This document shows, piece after piece, positions 35,883 through 48,500 of a stretch of DNA of 64,000 nucleotides. The DNA is taken from positions 9,476,989 through 9,540,988 of the forward strand of contig CAIIXF020000006.1 of assembly GCA_903813345.2 (NCBI GenBank), in the 5' to 3' direction. Below the pieces are notes generated by a model. It did not search any database. It was not told the origin of the DNA and saw only the letters and a list, made by a program, of their open reading frames with translations. Every line of letters starts with the position of its first letter. Position 1 is the first letter of the stretch. This DNA comes from Owenia fusiformis. Taxonomy: Eukaryota; Annelida; Polychaeta; Sabellida; Oweniidae. The translations under genes were made by a program, and so were the position numbers.

Positions 35883-36998
35883 TCCCATCGAACGAAGTTC
35901 AGAGGGATATAGGGAACGCCTCCGTACGTCCGTCCGTACGTACGTCCGTCCGTCCGTCCGTCCGTCCGTACGTACGTACGTACGTACGTCCGTCCGGGCA
36001 ATAACTCAAATACCGTTGGCCCGATTTTATTCATATTTTGTACACATATACCCTATGGGGATAGAAGTTCTGCTCGAAAGCCGATTTTCAAAATGGCCGC
36101 TCATTTAAAAATGGCGGCCATTTTAGTGCCGATTTTACAGTAATTTAGGTGCAATATGTAAAACTGTAATAGCAATATGTTTTAAATGTAAAAAAATTAT
36201 ATAGGACATTAATAAAGCTAGAAATGTAGATATTAAAAAAGCACATGGCAGCCATCTTGAAAAATGGCGGCCTTTACTCGTTATTTTACGATTTTTGCTG
36301 TAACTCGAAAAGTAGTGGAGCGATTTTGTTCATATTTGGTATGTGAATACTATAGGCATGGCACACTGTCTGATGACACTTTTGGTAGAAGGCGGCCATT
36401 TTGAAAAATGGCGGACATTTTGAAAAATGGCCGCCATTTTAACTTATTTTACTAAAACTCGAAAAGTAGTGGAGGGATTTTTTCATATTTGGTATGTGAA
36501 TACGTATAAGCATGGCACACTGTCTAATGACACTTTTGGTAGAGGGCGATCATTTTTCAAAATGGCCGCCATTTTAACGTATTTTACTATAACTCGAAAA
36601 GTAGTGGAGCGATTTTGTTCATATTCGGTATGTGAATACTGTAAGCATGGCACACTGTCTAATGACACTTTTGGTAGAAGGCGGCCATTTTGAAAAATGG
36701 CGGACATTTTGAAAAATGGCTGCCATTTTAACTTATTTTACTATAATTCGAAAAGTAGTGGAGCGATTTTGTTCATATTTGGTACGTAAATACGTATCAG
36801 CATGGCACACTGTTTAATGACACTTTTGTAGAAGGCGGCCATTTTTCAAAATGGCGGCCATTTTAACATTTTTTACTATAACTCGAAAAGTAGTGGAGCG
36901 ATTTTGTTCATATTTGGTATGTGAATATTATAAGCATGGCACACTGTCTAATGACACTTTTGGTAGAAGGTGCCCGTTTTGAAAAATGTTCGATGGGA
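35883..36998. mobile_element. 1.1 kb element: microsatellite head plus 289 bp higher-order repeat
   Basis: Tcccatcgaac at 35,883-35,893 is inverted as gttcgatggga at 36,988-36,998, giving 11 bp terminal inverted repeats. After cgaagttcagagggatatag comes a cgtccgtacg microsatellite (about 35,925-35,998). The body repeats aactcgaaaagtagtggagc at 36,302, 36,456, 36,591, 36,745 and 36,880, spaced 154, 135, 154 and 135 bp, a two-unit 289 bp higher-order repeat. Each unit carries inverted aaaatggcggccat motifs. The DNA translates as repetitive RTYVRTDGRT-like peptide by chance. It is not a gene. Confidence 0.8.
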
Positions 36999-37125
36999 TT
37001 CGCTACGCTTTGGCGTTGCCGTTGTTCTGGTGTATTTTTGTGAATGAAGGTACTACTTGTAATTTAAACTAATGTGTATTTTGTTCATTGTAAAATATAG
37101 GCTTACCTTTGTATAAAGGCCTTGT

Positions 37126-37270
37126 AATGCCTGGGTCACATTTGCTCCAATTCATCAGCCGGCGCCCAGCCGATTGAGTATTCTGGTCAAAACTATATAC
37201 AATTTTGAACAAAATACTCAATGGGCTGGGCGCCGGCCGATGAATCGGAGCAAATGTGACCCAGGCATAA
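37126..37270. repeat. 145 bp hairpin element
   Basis: Taatgcctgggtcacatttg at the left is mirrored by caaatgtgacccaggcata at the right. The arms continue through gccggcgcccagcc and its inverse. Compact MITE-like fold-back. Confidence 0.8.
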
Positions 37271-37989
37271 GAGCATTGATTAATGCATGCATAACATGTA
37301 TTATATACCAATTATTGGTATTTTTATTATATCAAATATTCAATGAATATGCAGATTTGGAATGATCTTGTATTGAGATTTCTATGTATTTGACATGTCA
37401 TAAATGTGTTTGTACATTATGTATGCATATGCCGAGATACACAATACACTCCAAGTCCCGCAAATTCTAATTGGTTCCATGGTTTTAAATTTTGAATTAC
37501 TTTGTTGTTAATGGTTTTAAATGAGTAGTTATATGGTATTACAAGATATGCAGCAAATTTTTTTTCTTATTTGAGGATATTATAGTAAGTTTAATAGCTT
37601 TAATTCTGTTGCTATAATCTCAACTCACTGTACACCTAATGCATATCCAGATGTACTCATAATTGAACCCGTCATAAGACAGCCTAAAGAAATGTGTTGT
37701 ACATTGTAATATAGATTATGATGGAAAGTTTCATACAAGAAATAATAAAAATTGTATATTTTGTAATTATCACTTCTTTTTAGATTTTTGGCCAGTTGCT
37801 ATTGAAGTATTGTTAAAGTTAACTTTATTAGATTGTGACCTACTAATGTTGACCTTTGAAAGAGACTCCGAGGATTCCATTAATTTAATGACATTGTTGA
37901 CCCATCAGAAATTTCAGGTTTGTTGAGTTCCATCTACAGGGTGATCCAAAAAGTGCAAGCCTCCGTTATAGTAGAATCTTCATTTTTAT

Positions 37990-38095
37990 GTCACAAGTGG
38001 TGACATATTGTTATAGTCTCCAACTTTTTTTGTGGATGGCATTCAGTGTGTGTAACAAATGGCTGGTGGTGATATTTTGCATGTTAATGCTTTGT
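37990..38095. repeat. Dispersed repeat family A, inverted copy
   Basis: Reverse complement of the core found at 23,860 and 62,070: ccaactttttttgtggatgg, aacaaatggctggtggtgat. Confidence 0.65.
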
Positions 38096-39543
38096 TGTTA
38101 AATTATGTGAGAGAGTGGTGTACTTAAAGGTAGTTGCTCTAACACCGGACATATTCGTCAGTAATCAATAGAGAATCATCCTTATCACATAGGCTACATA
38201 GTTTCTATTCAGGAAGTATTACCCTTGGCTTGGGAATGGGTATATCGTCCATTTATAAATAAACAAAGACTCTTCAGACATATTTGGCATAATCATATTT
38301 TTATTTATCACAAATATCTCCACCCTTCAAAAGGGCCCTTTACTCAGAAACATTTCAAATCTAAAGCAGAATACAAGAATACTTTATATTAATGATGTAT
38401 ATTTTCATATAATTCCATAACCTTTATCAATATATACCAATTAAAAGCTCAAATGTAGTTGCAAAAATATGAAAGGTTAAGATATACAGATATATGGGCT
38501 GAAAATGAAATAATGATGGAGAATATACACCAACAAGCATTTCGAGAACTTAAATGACATAAAAATTAAATGAAGATTGTATGAATACTAATATTATGTT
38601 GCTTTGTTTCATGATCATTATGAATGTTATGCCTAGGATAACAAAACACAAATTTAATTTACATTAATAAAGCTAATAAATATATAGGAAAATACAGATC
38701 TACACAAAAATCTGCCCTTGATAAATTCAGATTTGTTCAGTGATTCCCCATTTATAGATAAACTAAAACTCACAAAATGCCCTCAATAAATTAATCCTAA
38801 AATATTAAGTAAGTTTAACCTGTTAATTAATTTTAACTAAAATTATTTCAAGGCATTCAATATAACCAAAAAGCGATAAAAAATATAAATAAATACAACA
38901 GTTTGTCTCAAAACAATGAACAATACACATTTTAGGTATGCATTAGATGCAAAATACTAAACTCTCATTAGAAAGTGCATGGCCTTATTACATCAATGCT
39001 TGTTTATGTCAACACAGTGTTCAGAAAAAAGCGTTAATTATTTTACAAGTTTCTCTATACTATACACAAGATATTTGATCTGGTCAATGAATACCATGAT
39101 TTTAAATTCCGTTCACATGGACAACTACATTTCACAATGTCAATGACTAAAACTATGTTTTGTCTCTTCATTCCTGAATATACATTTCACCAATGGACTA
39201 CACCACTTCACATGCTGATCACACAAATCATGGATTAAAGATTATGTGTGATGCATGATAGATCACATTAGATCCAGTCAATGTCTGAATATGTCCATTT
39301 TATTCACAATCTCACATAAATTCACTTTGGCGTATACCTAGAAATGTGTTCTACTTCAGAGTCCTGGGAATTCCCTGAATGACAGAACTACTCTATCAAT
39401 AATTGATCTAATATCCCTATTATTCACTTCGAATGTTATCAAATGAGGTCATAGTCAAGGGAATCCCATTTAGAGTGGAATATCTATAATTGACACAATT
39501 TCAATATTTTGTTCACTTAATTGGCTGTTGCCATGTTATTTGT

Positions 39544-42500
39544 TTATTTTGGCTGTATATCTAGTGCATTCATTGCCATGGTAATCCCCTGAAGCGCATC
39601 CTGACAAACATCAACATTGTTACGTTTCATCGCCCAATCTGGGTGAATTTTGATCCATTTTTTCACAGGCATGACTTGTCCCATTTTGCCGGAAAGTTGC
39701 CTCACTTTGGTTGTCTGGAGACGTGACGAGATTTTGTGTTTCCGGGCTGTGAGAACGTAGAAACTCTGAAGTTTCTCAACGCAGTGGGGCACTTTGCAGA
39801 TTTGCTAAAGTAACAAGTAATTTCAATTATACAAGACTTAAATTACGATAATTGCCATAACTGACTGAAGCTGTATTTGGTGATATAACATAAAGGAAGT
39901 ACATGTAAATACTATATTTCCACCAAGTTTTATAACATGATTTCAAACATTTCTGATTTATTGATTGGCCCTTGAACTATGGACAATAATAATTATCTCT
40001 TGTATAATTAATCTAATATTTGATGACAATGCCAAATGATAGGTAAATAGGCCTATATTTTTTATAAAACACAAAATTTAATAGACAAGAGGACATGGGA
40101 AACTAGAAAAACAGCAACTCCACGGAGTAGCAAATTCCACCGAACAAAACATATTATGCTTATTATAGCTAGTGTAAGTGTTAAAATGTTTGTGCACTTT
40201 GTGATAGAAGCATGAAATTTGGCACAACGTTAGTTTATACCATTGTGAACTAGGCATCATCATATAAAATTTGAACCAAATCCGTTCACTGGTACATGTA
40301 TATGAGTTATCAAAGATTACGTTTTTTACAAAAATTGGCCGCCATCTTGAAATTCAGCGGCCATCTTGAAAATTATTTCTTGAACAGAGCTACTGTGTCC
40401 CTAGGCATAATCATATAAAATTTCAACCAAATCTGTTCACTGGTATTTGAGTTATCAAAGATTACGTTTTTTACGAAAAATTGCCGCCATTTTGAAATTA
40501 AGCGGCCATCTTGAAAAAAAATTTTCGAACATAGCTACTGTGTCCCTAAGCATCATCATATAAAATTTGAACCAAATCTGTTCACTGGTATTTGAGTAAT
40601 CAAAGATTACATATTTTTACGAAAAATGGCCGCCATTTTGAAATTAAGTGGCCATCTTGAAAATCTCTTTTTGTGCGAAACTCCTTTGTCCCTAGGCATC
40701 AGCATATACAATTTGAACCAAATCCGTCAACTTGTATTTGAGTTATCAATGATTACATTTTTTACGAAAAATGGCGGCCATTTTGAATTGAGCGGCCATA
40801 TTGAAAATTCCTTCTCGAGCAGAGGTCCTACACTCATAAGGCATAAGCCTATAAAATTTGAACCAAATCCGTCAACCGGTATTGGAGTTATCGCCCGGAC
40901 ACACGGACAAACAAACGGACGGCTTCTCTATATCCCCCTCGAACTTCGTTCAGTGGGATAATAAACCTCAAGCACTAACCTCCTTCCTGAGTTTATCTGA
41001 GCCAAGGATAGTGAGGATCAAACAGCAGTTATTAAAGATGACACCCTTCTCACGGTAGATCTGCATGAGTTCCAGCAGCACAGAAATGGAATCTTCCACT
41101 TCTAGCACAGCATCTACAGTCTTGTCATACTGGAGTGGAAAACAGGCCATCATTTTTTGTGAAAAAATAGTGAGTGCTAAACTTTTCCTTTTCTATTATT
41201 ACTTTAAGTATACATCAATGTACATTTAATGGAATATTTCTGATGGCTTCTCTGTATACTTTACAAGTAAAGCCAGTTGAGCAGAAGTAAAACATATATT
41301 GGCATATGAATATGTTTAGTCGTGTTTTCTCAGGGTAATGGTAGGTAAATAGTACAGCAGCCGTCAAATCAATCATAAACTATGTATAGTGTATTAAACA
41401 AATACTGGATGACCAAGAGGTGGATATGCCAGAATACCTATCCCAGGAAAAAAATACTAGGCGTGGCGAAGCCTTTTCGAGGATAGGTATTCTGGCATAT
41501 CCACATCATGGTCATCCAGTATCTATTTTATTATGCACCTCCCTTGAGAAATACTTTATTTTAAAGAAAGGGTCTACTCTAACAGAAGCCGAGCCTAGTA
41601 TTTTTTTCGAGGATAGGTATTCTGGCATACAGGATGGTTGGAGATCTAGTTGCTTCAATACTGGATAGAACAAAATCTTGCTGCCACGTATGGCAATAGA
41701 CCCTGCAGCTCTTGACCAATCAGATTTGAGTATTTTAATGAGGTGCATAATAAACATAACTATGTATAGTGTATACATGTATGTCTCCAAGTTTATTAAC
41801 ATGTTCTGAAATGATTCTGACAGATTAAATCTCTACAAACCTTGGCCAGATTGAGCAGAATGCTGACACAGAACTTGATAATTTCCATATGTGGAAGACT
41901 TCTGTTGCAGCTCTTTATGAGAGTGTATAGCACACACACTGCATTGCCCTCAACCATACGCTCGCAGCATCTTGAAGAAAGCTTTGTGGCAACATCTAAA
42001 ACATAAGAATTGTATTGTAGAACAAGCAGCTTTACATGGTAGTATCAACAGCACATATACAGCAGTGCTTTACATTTACAGATTCTAGCAATTATTATTT
42101 CTGTGCCTTGTTACCTCAAAAGGATACCTATAACTTAATCCCGAACACAAGGGGAGTGAGACTGCTGATGAAGCATATCAGTAGCCAGCACTGTTAGAGC
42201 ATCTAAGATGTTTTAAACAACCCCTTAATGTTTCATAATTGTGTTGTTTCAATGTCAGCTGATGCTTTTTATTTTTGACCTGTTTCATATCATTTAATGT
42301 CAAATACTTTTTTATAAGAAAAAAGATTTACTAAAAAATGTCCAATACTAAAATGAATCATCAAATAAAAGAGGTAGTTAAAATAATAAACCAACCCAAG
42401 TGCATGACAGCCTCAAGTATATAAGACAGTTGTTTATATTGGAGTAGGTAATCCAGGGCTGAGGATGTCCTGTTAACAAGTTTCTTCTCCTCAGTGGCAT

Positions 42501-45500
42501 TCCTCGTGGCCTCCTCTATCCTCTTCCTGGCCACTGTAATCTTCTTGTTCTTCTGCTCATTACGCAGTTTTCTACCCCTCCATATGCACTGAAAGGGTTA
42601 ATATATCTTCGTGTGTTTTTATTCTACAGAACAGGTAGTATACCAAAAAGAATATATAGCTTTACTCTATATTCATTATAAATAGAAAATCCATTGCAAT
42701 TTTGTTAAGTTTTGTAGCTGAGCTGCCTTATAAAAAAGCTCAAATCTAAACATTCTAGCAAGCAGGACTATAAACGATGCTCGCTAAAGTAAGTACCGAA
42801 AAGCATTCACAAGCACTCAGAAGATTTTATCGAATTGTGTTGAGTAAAAAAATTGATTGTTGAATTGCGTTAACATTCAACAGTACAAGGTTTACAAAAT
42901 CACACATGCTTTGAAGTTGAATTTCAAACTGGTTTCCTACCCCTTCCAATAAGAAACTGAATTGCAAAAAAAAACACAGAAATAGTGCACAAACTAGGTT
43001 TACCTGGATTTTAGTAGCTGCTTTATGCATGCGTGAGACTTGTCTCTTTGCTAGCCAGACTCTAGCTGCAGCTTGGAGGGTGATAGCTGCAGCATTTCTA
43101 TGTGACAGCCTAGCCCGTACTACAACCTGCAGCTGACGAACCCCACGGACCAGCTTCAAGTAGTGGACTCTTTCCAGCTTGGCACGTAACCATCGCTACA
43201 ATAAGAAATTCATACACTCTTTACATTTTTAAAACGTAATCATTACCATATGCAGAAGTCTTGCTTCTGATCCTCATTCTATCTATTTCCCGTCAATCGT
43301 GAATGTGTGAGTGTAGAGTGTATACTCAACTTACTATATATCTTTCATTGACTCTAATATAATAGGTCACTTTCAATTTACTATAATATAGAAAGTCAAT
43401 AATTCTTAGTCATATGACAGTAATTCTCACCTGTATAAGAATGATAGAATGCAGCTGCTGCTTGGCTGCCTTCAGTGCCAGATGGCGCCGGTAGCAGCCC
43501 TGTATGATCATAACTGATAGATGGCGCTTTGCTACAGTTGAGAAATGATGTAGGAATTCTTTTCTTTTTTCTTGTCTTTCCTGAAATAAATGGAGGACAG
43601 TTTAATAATAAAACAAATCTGACTGTTACCTAATAACTAGTCCAACAATTAAAGTGAATATGTTTAGAATTAAGTGTGAAATGTATGTATGGGATATTAC
43701 CTTCTCTCTTTGTTCCTCCAGTAGCTGGTTGACATAGCACCTGTCGAACCATCCCCTGGCCCATGCCTGAATAGTGATCACTGCACCACGTGTTATATGG
43801 TAGTCGAGTCTAGCTTGCTTCCCTTCGATATAAGCCCTTGCACGTCTCTGTAGACAGATGACTTTGGTCCTCATTGCCTGGTAGTGCCTCCTTGCAAGTC
43901 TGCCTCTTACCAGAGCCTGGATGGTTGCGATGTTCTTCAGTGTATGGAGGTAGGTTGTTCGTTGTTGGTACATTCTGTATGTAGCCTGGATCAAGACTGC
44001 TGCCTTTGTTTGTCGTTCTGACTGTCTCACTTTGTACACTCTGTAGTATCTTTGTATGGTTAATGCGGCTGTACACTTTTGTTTATACTCCAACTGTACA
44101 TCACAACATTGTTTCTGTGCCCTGTATCTGCACTGAATGACCCTAGCTGCATGTTTCAGTGTTTGATATCTCTGACACTGCAGTCTGCACCTCACTGTAG
44201 CTTGAAGTCTACAAATCCCTTGCTTCATAGTCTGGTATTGTCTCCTCTCTAAATAACCCTTGCAGAATGCCTGTATGGTAATAGTGGCCCCTTGGATAAT
44301 GTTATACTGCCTCTGGACCTCGCGTGCCTCTAATGTAGCCCTCCAGTACATTTGGATGATCTTTGTGGCCTCACACTGTCGTACATAATTCATTCTAGCT
44401 GTGTATCCTCTATAGGCAGCCTGTATTGCTACAGCTGCAGTGTTTCTAAGCTGCAGCTCAGCTGCTCTAACCTGCAGCTGTTTTCTGACTAAATAGCCTC
44501 TGAAGAGGGACTGTATCACAATAGCACTGTGTTTCATATGGCTAAACTCCTGCTGACATGTTTTAGTTTTGAGATATCCCCTAATGTACCTCTGTAGTGT
44601 ACAGACAGCTCTTCTTTTTGCCATATACTCCTTCTGGCACATGTGAGTTCTATACCGCCTCTGGATCAATTCAGCAGCTACATGTTGAGCCTGAAGTTGT
44701 TTTCTGGATAGATAACCCCTGATGTTAGCCTGTAAGGTGATTATGGCATTACGTTGTGTTTTGTAAGCTACCACCTGTTGGTTTCTAGCTTTTGTTGCCC
44801 TGAGGTGAGTTTGGATGCTGACTGCTGCAGATCTCTGTTGTAAGAAGGTTTTTCTTGCTACATAACCTCTGTACTTAGATTGGATGATGACAGCAGATTG
44901 TCTCATGGTTGTGTACCATCTACGTGCTAGCATACCCTTCAGTCCTGCTTGTAGTGTAATTGTAGCTCCTCTGAGGATCATATACTCCATGTGCAGTCTC
45001 TGTGTTAACTGATAACTCCTAATGTACCTCTGTAGTGTACAGACAGCTGTTCTTTTTGCCATATACTCCTTCTGGCACATGTGAGTTCTATACCGCCTCT
45101 GGATCAATTCAGCAGCTACATGTTGAGCCTGAAGTTGTTTTCTGGATAGATAGCCCCTGATGTTAGCCTGTAAGGTAATTATGGCATTACATTGTGTCTT
45201 GTAAGCTACCACCTGTTGGTTTCTAGCTATTGTTGCCCTGAGGTGACTTTGAATACAGACTGCTGCAGATTTCTTTTGTAAGAAGGTTTTTCTTGCTATG
45301 TAACCTCTGTACTTAGATTGGATGATAACGGCAGATTGTCTCATGGTTGTGTACCATCTACGTGCTAGCATACCCTTTAGTCCTGCTTGTAATGTAATTG
45401 TAGCTCCTCTGAGTATCATGTACTCAATGTGCAGTCTTTGAGTTAACTGGTAACTCCTAATGTATCTCTGCAGGGTGATTGCTGCATTTCTTTTCTGGAG

Positions 45501-48500
45501 AAACTCTTTTCTGCATGCATATGCTCTGTATGTGCGTTGAATCATCACAATGCTTTGAATAGTCTTATCAAAAGCCATCATTGCCTTACGTCTTCTAAAA
45601 AGGGACTGAATTATAATAGCGGCACCTCTTGTCATGTGATAGGATTCCTGGTCTCGTTTAGCCTTCTGATTGGCCCGTACACATCTTTGTAGTGTGACAC
45701 AAGTTGATTTAAGTTTCAGGTAGTGTTTTCTTGCAAAATGACATCTGATGTAAGACTGAATTTTCACAATAGCTTCCCGGGTTTTCTTGTATTTTCTTCT
45801 GTAGATCATGGTTCTGAAAGCACATTGTAAAGTTATTGTGGCTCCCCTGGTAATATGGTATTGTCTATATTGCTGGGTCCCCACTTGGTGCGCCTTGTAT
45901 CTCATTTGGATTATTTTGGCAGCTTGGTGCATCTTTCTGACATGTTGCCTTACAAGGGCACCTCTTGTATATGCCTGGAGAGTGAGAATGGCTTGCTGTT
46001 GCCTTCTATACTGGCATGTCACTTTGTACATTCTCCATGCAGCAGCAATGGCAGACACAGCATTCTTCTTGAGATTGAAATCTGCCTGGTTGAGCTGCTT
46101 CAGTTTGTAACCTCTGTAGAACCTCTGAATAAGCACTGCGGCTCTCTTTGTATCTTGGAACTCCATTTGGGCTTGATTACGTCTGTGCAGTGACTGGAGT
46201 GTTATCACAGCTTGTCGTAATCTTAAGTATGCTCTCCTCTCTACATTTCCTCTCCACATGGATTGGATCTTAATGATAGCATCTCTCTTCATCTTGTACT
46301 CCTTAGATGCATTTGTCATGGCAATATAAGATCTGTATCCCTGCTGGATTACACAGGCTGCTCTCTTCTGGTCAGCATACTCTGTCTGTGCAATGTTCCT
46401 TCTGTGGATGGCTTGTAAGTTGATCACTCCAGATCTCAATGTTTGATACCTCTTCCTTTCAGCATACATTCTGACAGCACTCTGAATGCAAACTGCAGCA
46501 CTTCTGGACTGTTTGTATTCTGTCATAGCAGCTTTGGTTTTCAGGTATCCTCTTAAGTGCTGTTGAATGACTATTGCAGCCTTTTGTTTAATGATATATT
46601 CAGTTCTGGCTAGATTTCTTCTGTGTATGGCTTGGAGGCATATGACTCCCTTCCTCAGTATGTTGTACCTAGCATGTGCACAGTGCATCCTCCATTGTGT
46701 TTGGATGGTAGTTGCAGCTGCATCAAGTCTCAGCATCTCCTCTTGCTGTTTCCTAGCAACTATATACATCCTGAAACTTCTCTGTATGACAATGGCAGCC
46801 TGTCTCTGTTGCTGGTACCTGGCAACCTGAATGTTACATCGATGTACAGCCTGGAGCTTGGTGAATCCTAATTTCATAGTGTTGAACCTCCTATATGTGG
46901 CAAATCCTCTAAATGCAGACTGGATGCTCACAGCAGCTTGGCGCATCGCCTGATACTCTATCGTGAATTGTCTTTGTAGGACACATGCCCTGTAGTGTGT
47001 CTGGATCACAATGGCAGCTGCCTTAACTCTAAGGAAATGTTGTCTTGTGAGGTATGCCCTAACATTAGCCTGGAGGATAACTACTGCCTCTTTCTGTTGA
47101 ATAAATTGTTGTCTAGCTTGGAATGATCTGAATGAGGCTTGTATCAAAGTTGCAGCTCTGGACTCTTGTGCTCGCTTACGGCAAATATATGCCCTGAAAG
47201 CAGACTGTATTGTCGTAGCAGCAACACGCTTTGTTTGGAAATCAACTCTTGCTTGTTTCCCAGATAACCAAGCTCTTGTGTATTTCTGTAACACACTAAT
47301 GGCTGCTCTCTGTGCTGTAAATAAACGTTTCGCTTGGCTCATTCTGACATATGATTGGATAACAAAGGAAGCATTTCTAACATGTAGGTATTGCATTCTG
47401 GATCTGTACCTCCTGTATGCTGTTTGTATACACCTGGCTGCAGCATGCTCCTTATAAGACACCTGTTTACGCCATTCAATGAAATGATGTTGTAGAATCA
47501 AGATGGCAGCTTTACGCCTTAAAGCTTCCCTCCTCGAGATTTGTCCATTGATAAATGCCCTTATGTGAGATTGAATCAACATGGCTGCTTTCCTCATTTT
47601 GGTGTATTTATTACGCTGAATATATCCCCTTAACTGACTCTGTATAGCCACAGCTGCTTTGTGCTGCTTCCTTAAATCACTCCTCACAAGAAAACCTCTG
47701 AAGTATTTCTGAATTGTAACACAGCTTTGCTTCTGGTTAAGGAATACAATGCGCTGTTGCCTTGTCTGACATACCCCCTTATACCACTTTTGTATCACCA
47801 TGGTGCTTGACTTCATCTTTTTAAACACCATCTGTTGCTGGGCACCTCTGAAGTGTGCCTGAATGGTGATAGATGCAACACGCTGGCTGAGATAAAGGTG
47901 ACGTGATGTGTGACATCGCCAACTGGCTTGGATCTTTGATGCAGCCATATTCCTGGCTTGTAATTTCTTCGCCTGAAAAATTAGTATTTTACTGGTTATA
48001 TAGAAGATGTGCTTAATGAGCCATGAATTAATACATTCACATTAGTCATATTCATATCCGTGTTAAATGAAATAAATTGTTATGCATTTATGAGTAGATA
48101 ACATGAATAAAATAAAAACCTTTTCCAAAGTCTTGTGAATATTGAAAACCTTTCCAAAATTAATTCTTGTATTGTGAATACTGAAACCACTTAAACATAC
48201 CTGGTGTTTTCTGAGTGCATTTTGAATACAAACGGCTGCATTGTGTCGACTGGCGGCAACTTTCACAGCTATCCTCCTTTCCAACATTGCCCTCAATGCT
48301 CTCTGTATAGTGATAAGGGCTGCTCTCTGTTGAAGGTAACGTCTCCTAGCCTGGTAGCAGCGTACATTGGACTGTACACTCACAACTGCTTGCTTTACCT
48401 GTAAGTACTTTCTTCTAGCTAGGAAGCCTCTAATACAGGACTGGAAAAGTAACAATGAAAAGGTATAGACATGAGAATTCAACATGTTTCACCCGAATGA

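Larger units (their letters stand above)
35447..39543. other. Intergenic between converging CDC73 and ASPM
   Basis: About 4.1 kb. It starts with the CDC73 3' region (possible poly(A) signal ATTAAA at 35,654). It then contains the microsatellite-headed element 35,883-36,998, the hairpin 37,126-37,270 and family A copy 37,990-38,095. From about 38,270 to 39,540 it is AT-rich and unremarkable, and probably includes the ASPM 3' UTR. No further gene is supported. Confidence 0.6.

Noticed and set aside
35744-36108. Open frames translating to RTYVRTDGRTDGRT-type peptide on both strands
   Set aside because: They arise from the cgtccg/cgtacg microsatellite in a repeat element. There is no start context, splice support or composition typical of a gene.
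45808-46871. Plus-strand open frames opposite the ASPM IQ exon
   Set aside because: They are antisense shadows of a long, strongly biased coding exon on the minus strand. The ASPM frame is unquestionable.
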